64,000 bases of DNA from Acidaminobacter sp. (GTDB lineage: Bacteria; Bacillota_A; Clostridia; Peptostreptococcales; Acidaminobacteraceae), in contig WXFH01000006.1 in assembly GCA_009881125.1 (NCBI GenBank), forward strand, positions 20,094 through 84,093, given 5' to 3'. This document shows, piece by piece, positions 60,080-64,000 of the stretch (position 1 is its first letter; every line of letters starts with the position of its first letter). The notes under the pieces were generated by a model. The model was not told where the DNA came from, ran no database searches, and saw only the letters and a program-made list of their open reading frames with translations. Made by a program: the position numbers and the translations under genes.

Positions 60080-62065
60080 TTAAACCTCTTGAAATCTAAC
60101 CGGATCAAAGGCTTCGCCATCTCCGGAATAATATTTGCTGAACAGCTCGTAATACATCAATCGAAGCCCCTGGATCATGACGATCAGCCCCTCAAGGAAA
60201 ATGACTATGAGGTTGCCCAGGAAAAACATCAGGATTTCACCGCCCAGGTTCCCGATCAGTGCACCCATGGTGTGGAAGGCGACAAACAATCCGACGTGGT
60301 TGAGGGCGAAAGCGCCTACACGAATGAAGGAAATGCTGTTGGACAGGAAGCTCAGGAAAGTTTCCAGGATATCAAAGCCGCTTTCCACGTAGTACTCCGA
60401 AACTTTTTCGTGATAGAGCGGCCGCGCGCCCTTCAACAGGTTGGCCAAAGGCTCTCGCCCAATGATGGCGCCCACGCTGGCCATAACGAGCACCACTGTC
60501 ATGAGCGTTGGCAGTCCTGGCAGATCAAAGGCTACGTTCAGCACCGCCTGAATCAGGGTGAGATACAGAATGAGTCCGGCAACGCCATTGCGGCCAAGCC
60601 AGCCTTCCTTCACATCTCCAATCCGCAGCTTGTTGAGGATGCTGTAAGCAAAGCTTATGATCAATAAAAAGACCCCGACACCTACCGATACACCCAATAT
60701 GGTGTTGATGTTCTCAATAGGTCTTAAGAACGGCATGAATGGAAACAATTTTGAAATCAGGTGCTCATAACCGAAAAAGCTGTCATAAAAGAACCCGAAG
60801 AAGGCCGAACTGATGCCAAGTCTGGCTAAAATATGGAAGTACAAGTTTTCAGGATTTTTTCTCGTCAGCACCATCCCCGCCAGAAAGAGCACAATGCCTT
60901 GACCCAGGTCGCCAAACATGGCGCCGAACAGGGTCATATAGGTGAGTCCGAAAAAGACCGTAGGATCTGTCTCGTTGTATGCGGGTGTGCCATACATGTT
61001 GACCAGCATCTCGAAAGGCCTGACCAGCCATCGGTTCTTGAGCAGCGTTGGCGGTGTGTGCTTCTCGATTGCGTTGCTCGTATCGTTGAACAAAACTATT
61101 GTTCCCGGCCCGAGGATTTTGACCCGTTCCTCGAAATCGGCTTCATCCCGTTCCGGGATCCAGCCGGCCAGATAAAAGAAATTCCGGGTCGTGGCAATGC
61201 TGCGCCGCATTTTTACTTTAACCCGTTCCAGAGCCAAAGCATTGATGCTGGCCTGAATCTGATTTTGATAGGAGCGCTTAAAGACTTCAAGCTCTCTGAG
61301 CTTCGCAGCCATTTCGACTTCGATTTCATCCTGGCGCACACGAATCCTGCGCAGTGCTTCTGGTGCTTTGACTTTATAGGCGTCCGGGATAGGAATCTCC
61401 TCAAAATAGACCGACCTTAGAATGCGATCCGTTTCGGCATCGAGCTCTTTGGGCGAAATGATCAGTTCAGCTTCTCCGCGATCAATGGTGTCCAGGTGCA
61501 TGACCACTGCGGTGATATTCTCATAGTTCAGCGACAGCTTATATCTGTTTTCCTTTGAAAGCACCCCGAGTCTGGCAGAGAAATGCTCCATAGTGGTAAT
61601 CTCTTCGAGGTCGACCTCTGTTTCCTGAAGCTTTCCAAGACATTCCAGTTCTTTGAGATGGACACGTTCTTCCCGAAGTGCTGATAAGACGCTGTAGGCG
61701 CCGCTGACTTCGTCAGTAAAGAGGTCGATCTGCGTCTCTACCCGCTCCAGCGTCCAGTCCCACACAGGATCTTCAAGATAGGCGCTGTCAATTTTCTTCT
61801 CAAGGTCCAGCATCATAAGGAGCTTCTCGGCTTTTTCCATCAGCGCTTTTGGATCCACTTGAGTTTTGTAAGGCTCAATGCGGCACATGTTCAATATTTC
61901 GTCGCGATTCTCATCCACCATGCTGAGCCTGAAGTTGCTTTCTTCGATCTCGTGATACGCGTTGACGAGCTGAATGCGCTCAAACAGAGCAATCTCTTTA
62001 AGCACGTCGTCCAGCAGCGCCAAATCCGCCACCAGATTCACCATGCTCATTTTTTCAACGGCCAT
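60080..62065 (-). CDS. V-type ATPase subunit I (a-like)
   Basis: 661 residues. The N-terminal 330 residues are cytoplasmic and coiled-coil; the C-terminal half holds seven or eight membrane segments (YMTLFGAMFGDLGQGIV, FLSFLSNSISFIRVGAFALNHVGL). The essential stator arginine lies in SFIRVGAF. It is the stator partner of the K ring. ATG with a ribosome-binding site; six bases after subunit C. Confidence 0.94.
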   Translation of the reverse strand: MAVEKMSMVNLVADLALLDDVLKEIALFERIQLVNAYHEIEESNFRLSMVDENRDEILNMCRIEPYKTQVDPKALMEKAEKLLMMLDLEKKIDSAYLEDPVWDWTLERVETQIDLFTDEVSGAYSVLSALREERVHLKELECLGKLQETEVDLEEITTMEHFSARLGVLSKENRYKLSLNYENITAVVMHLDTIDRGEAELIISPKELDAETDRILRSVYFEEIPIPDAYKVKAPEALRRIRVRQDEIEVEMAAKLRELEVFKRSYQNQIQASINALALERVKVKMRRSIATTRNFFYLAGWIPERDEADFEERVKILGPGTIVLFNDTSNAIEKHTPPTLLKNRWLVRPFEMLVNMYGTPAYNETDPTVFFGLTYMTLFGAMFGDLGQGIVLFLAGMVLTRKNPENLYFHILARLGISSAFFGFFYDSFFGYEHLISKLFPFMPFLRPIENINTILGVSVGVGVFLLIISFAYSILNKLRIGDVKEGWLGRNGVAGLILYLTLIQAVLNVAFDLPGLPTLMTVVLVMASVGAIIGREPLANLLKGARPLYHEKVSEYYVESGFDILETFLSFLSNSISFIRVGAFALNHVGLFVAFHTMGALIGNLGGEILMFFLGNLIVIFLEGLIVMIQGLRLMYYELFSKYYSGDGEAFDPVRFQEV

Positions 62066-62071
62066 TCAGCT

Positions 62072-63118
62072 TCACCCCCTCAGTTCCCTTATTAAGAATT
62101 TCCGGCAGGCCTCGCTGCTGATGTTATAGCGTTTGGATTCGACAATAGTGAACAGGTCGCGCATTTCGTACTCGAGTCTGTGAAGATAGACCATGGGCTC
62201 CGTGATTGTCATAGGGTATTCCATGCGCAGTTTGTCGAACAGCTTGTAAAGATACCGGTCCATCAGGATTTCAAAGTTCAATTCAAAGTGCTCTGTTTGC
62301 TCAAACATAAAGCCGTAGGGCGATGCCCGCAGCACCCGGCTGATATCGTCCAGGGAAGGCAGGTAGCACAGCTCTTTGAGCCGTTTATAAGTAAAGTATT
62401 TGCCGTTAAGCAGCGTGTAGTTCAGGATCTCCTCCGGCAACAGCTGATAATACCGCCTGCCTCTGTACACCCACTGGATATTGAGCATATCTATATTCCG
62501 CTGCAATACTTCTCCAATGGCCTGCTGATCTGCTGCATCGAGCTTTTCGGTGCGTTGGGACAGCTTTTTGAAATAGAGGCGGTCCAGGTTCATCTCGACG
62601 TAAAACATCATTCTGGTGGGCTCTTCATCCTTGTAGTACTCAATCAGCTGCTGGTATTCCGTCCCGGCCAGCGCAGCGGACAGCTCGTCCAGGGAGGTCG
62701 CCTCGCTGATTTTCCCGTAGTCCAGTTCCGAATAAATGTGCGGGATGATTAAGTGATCCGTGATGCTGATGAGACTTTCGCGGCGGATCACCATGCGCAG
62801 AAACAATTTCAGGTTCTCAATTTCATACCGCATCAACAGGACTTTAAAGTACTCTCTGTAGGCGTCCGTGAAATAGTGGTACAGCTTTTCGTGCTTTTCG
62901 AAAGCATTGCGCTCAAAGCGGCCTTCGAGCTCGATGATGTCGACTTTCCTGGCTTCCGGCAAAATAGCAGCATACCAGGTTTCCTGACGCAGGTAGTCCA
63001 CCACCTCGTCCACGTGATCCAGCAGCAGCAATTTATAGTAGTCCTGATCCTTCAGAAGCTGACCTTCAAGGGCACGCACCTTCACGTTGACGGCAGCAAA
63101 TTTGCGCACATTGCTCAT
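62072..63118 (-). CDS. V-type ATPase subunit C (AC39/d-like)
   Basis: 348 residues, all-helical, with NVKVRALEGQLLKDQDYYKLL and LKLFLRMVIRR typical of the AC39 family. It is the socket between the central stalk and the K ring. ATG 63118 chosen (AGGGGGG nine bases upstream). In most clostridial operons C follows K and E; here it is second. Confidence 0.9.
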   Translation of the reverse strand: MSNVRKFAAVNVKVRALEGQLLKDQDYYKLLLLDHVDEVVDYLRQETWYAAILPEARKVDIIELEGRFERNAFEKHEKLYHYFTDAYREYFKVLLMRYEIENLKLFLRMVIRRESLISITDHLIIPHIYSELDYGKISEATSLDELSAALAGTEYQQLIEYYKDEEPTRMMFYVEMNLDRLYFKKLSQRTEKLDAADQQAIGEVLQRNIDMLNIQWVYRGRRYYQLLPEEILNYTLLNGKYFTYKRLKELCYLPSLDDISRVLRASPYGFMFEQTEHFELNFEILMDRYLYKLFDKLRMEYPMTITEPMVYLHRLEYEMRDLFTIVESKRYNISSEACRKFLIRELRG

Positions 63119-63137
63119 TGCTCCAGTCCCCCCTGTG

Positions 63138-63473
63138 TCATTCTTTGGCACTGATGATGGTCATTTCAAACGCTTTTCTAAGCAGAGTTTCCCTGTTCTG
63201 GTCCACCAAGGCTCTGATTCTCTGGTTCTCGCGGACACCGTCTTCTCTAATTCGGTGGACCTCTGCATCCGCTTGTCCAACAATCTCGTCATAGAGCTTC
63301 TTGGCTTCCTTTCTGGCTTCATGCATGTAATCTGCTTCCATGTCCCGCTGAAGCTTTTTCAAGTCACGTTCTTTTTCTTCGCGTTGTTCCTCTTTTTGTT
63401 TCTCAAGCCGTACGCCCTGGTAATCGATTTCCAAAATTCTCGCCAGGGTTCTTTCGATGGCTTTGGATTTCAA
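63138..63473 (-). CDS. V-type ATPase subunit G/H (peripheral stalk)
   Basis: 111 residues from TTG 63473, nine bases after AAAGGTGG; a frame extends nine codons further from another TTG. The protein is a charged helix (KQKEEQREEKERDLKKLQRD) with no globular domain, expected for the partner of subunit E. First gene of the operon; 19 bases before subunit C. Confidence 0.85.
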   Translation of the reverse strand: MKSKAIERTLARILEIDYQGVRLEKQKEEQREEKERDLKKLQRDMEADYMHEARKEAKKLYDEIVGQADAEVHRIREDGVRENQRIRALVDQNRETLLRKAFEMTIISAKE

Positions 63474-63525
63474 CTCGATGCGCCACCTTTCCAGATTCAA
63501 CTTTATTTCTCAAGACGCCCAAAGC

Positions 63526-63543
63526 CAGGTATTCGAATACCTG
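63526..63543. promoter_or_regulatory. 18-bp perfect palindrome upstream of the V-ATPase operon
   Basis: CAGGTATTCGAATACCTG reads the same on both strands and lies about 55 bases before the first start codon. It has the form of an operator for a dimeric regulator. I could not fix a matching promoter; TATAAT sequences lie further upstream on the minus strand. Confidence 0.55.
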
Positions 63544-63869
63544 AGAACTTCCCTTGGGGATCCTGAGAAATACTATAACCTCTATTATAGTCCTCTGATT
63601 ATAAAAAGCCAGAAGACTTGCAAAATCCAACGATTCAATCATGATAGCCTAATTTCACGTTCAAATCTCAGGTAAAATCGATGTGCAAGATTATAAAATA
63701 TGGTCATTCCGCTCTATTGCGGTGAAAGCAAAGCGTTTCATCCTGTAAAACAGACACACGCAATTCAAAAACACGAAAAATTTACAATTTCGACTTCAAA
63801 TTGGATGAAAATTGCATAAATTGAGAGCAGCTTATTCACGATCCGCCAAGTTGACTTTCACTTTTTGTT
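63544..63869. other. Non-coding stretch upstream of the V-ATPase operon
   Basis: AT-rich, with stop codons in all frames that matter and no ribosome-binding site attached to a convincing frame. It contains several TATAAT-like sequences on the minus strand without well-placed -35 boxes, and presumably carries the V-ATPase promoter. Confidence 0.5.
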
Positions 63870-63908
63870 GGGGACGCGGACAAAAACGAACTCGGGGACG
63901 CGGATAAA
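63870..63908. repeat. Duplicated GGGGACGCGGA motif
   Basis: GGGGACGCGGACAAAA (63870-63885) is repeated as GGGGACGCGGATAAA (63894-63908), spaced by 24 bases. Paired G-rich motifs of this form occur as dispersed elements in other genomes, but none of their makers is seen here. Confidence 0.7.
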
Positions 63909-63934
63909 TTTTGTTTTTGTGGCTCTATAATAAA

Positions 63935-63972
63935 TGTTGGGGTGGGTAATTCCTCCCCAGCATTATTTTTTT
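63935..63972 (+). terminator. Orphan terminator-like hairpin
   Basis: TGTTGGGG pairs with CCCCAGCA (one G-T pair) and is followed by ATTATTTTTTT on the plus strand. A 27-base palindrome (63960-63986, 13-bp arms around a C) overlaps its tail. No plus-strand gene precedes it in the window. Confidence 0.6.
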
Positions 63973-64000
63973 CAAAAAAATAATGCACTTATATCTTTTG

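Noticed and set aside
63403..63642. Minus-strand 79-codon frame before the V-ATPase operon
   Set aside because: It overlaps subunit H in another frame, contains the palindrome and has no convincing ribosome-binding site.

Overview
The window is a gene-dense, roughly half-GC chromosomal segment from an anaerobic, amino-acid-fermenting member of the Bacillota, class Clostridia. The evidence is a SAM-I riboswitch before metK, strong AGGAGG ribosome-binding sites with frequent GTG and TTG starts, and the Firmicute gene run prfA-prmC, sua5, rpiB, upp, dCMP deaminase, tagO, wecB, atp operon, murA, mbl, fabZ. It also carries enzymes of lysine fermentation (Kce, Kal, a CoA-transferase) and two rotary ATPases. 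I place it no closer than Clostridia. Almost all genes lie on the minus strand; the plus-strand exceptions are ctfA-ctfB, a secreted phosphodiester-glycosidase protein and a transglutaminase-like protein. I saw no insertion sequence, CRISPR array, rRNA or tRNA.

Layout. 0-7 kb: t6A genes tsaB (cut by the window edge) and tsaE, tex, prfB with its programmed frameshift, secA. 7-10 kb: two DUF5317 membrane proteins behind an HD-GYP c-di-GMP phosphodiesterase, preceded by an unusual element with 16-bp inverted ends and a 26-residue peptide gene. 10-15 kb: an unknown protein, hpf, comF, recD2. 15-19 kb: CoA-transferase, CorC-family protein, metK with riboswitch. 19-31 kb: secreted NAGPA-domain protein, transporter, an unknown protein, phosphoglucomutase, patatin, fabZ, PhzF-like protein, mbl, murA. 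31.7-39.7 kb: complete F-type ATP synthase operon. 40-50.5 kb: wall-precursor genes, pyrimidine salvage, tRNA-modification genes (sua5, mnmH), release factor 1 and its methylase, tdk, rpmE. 50.6-53.3 kb: transglutaminase-like protein and YgjP-type peptidase. 53.4-54.6 kb: kce and kal. 54.8-63.5 kb: complete nine-gene V-type ATPase operon. 63.5-64 kb: non-coding, with palindromes and a duplicated G-rich motif.

How the genes fit together. Kce makes acetoacetate and 3-aminobutyryl-CoA, Kal deaminates the latter to crotonyl-CoA, and a butyrate-acetoacetate CoA-transferase (candidate: ctfAB) would return CoA to acetoacetate. The F-type c subunits carry the Gln/Glu/Thr sodium signature, while the V-type K subunit lacks the helix-1 glutamine, so the two rotary enzymes may use different ions.

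The most striking item is the first F-type c gene. It encodes three fused hairpins in which only the first keeps the ion-binding glutamate (Glu78); the other two have glutamine there (Gln161, Gln244). An ordinary single-hairpin c gene follows directly. Together they predict a mixed c-ring with fewer ion sites than hairpins. Other notable items are the element at 9787-10013, loss of the usual spoIID/spoIIID genes between murA and mbl, and a transglutaminase-like protein without its catalytic cysteine.
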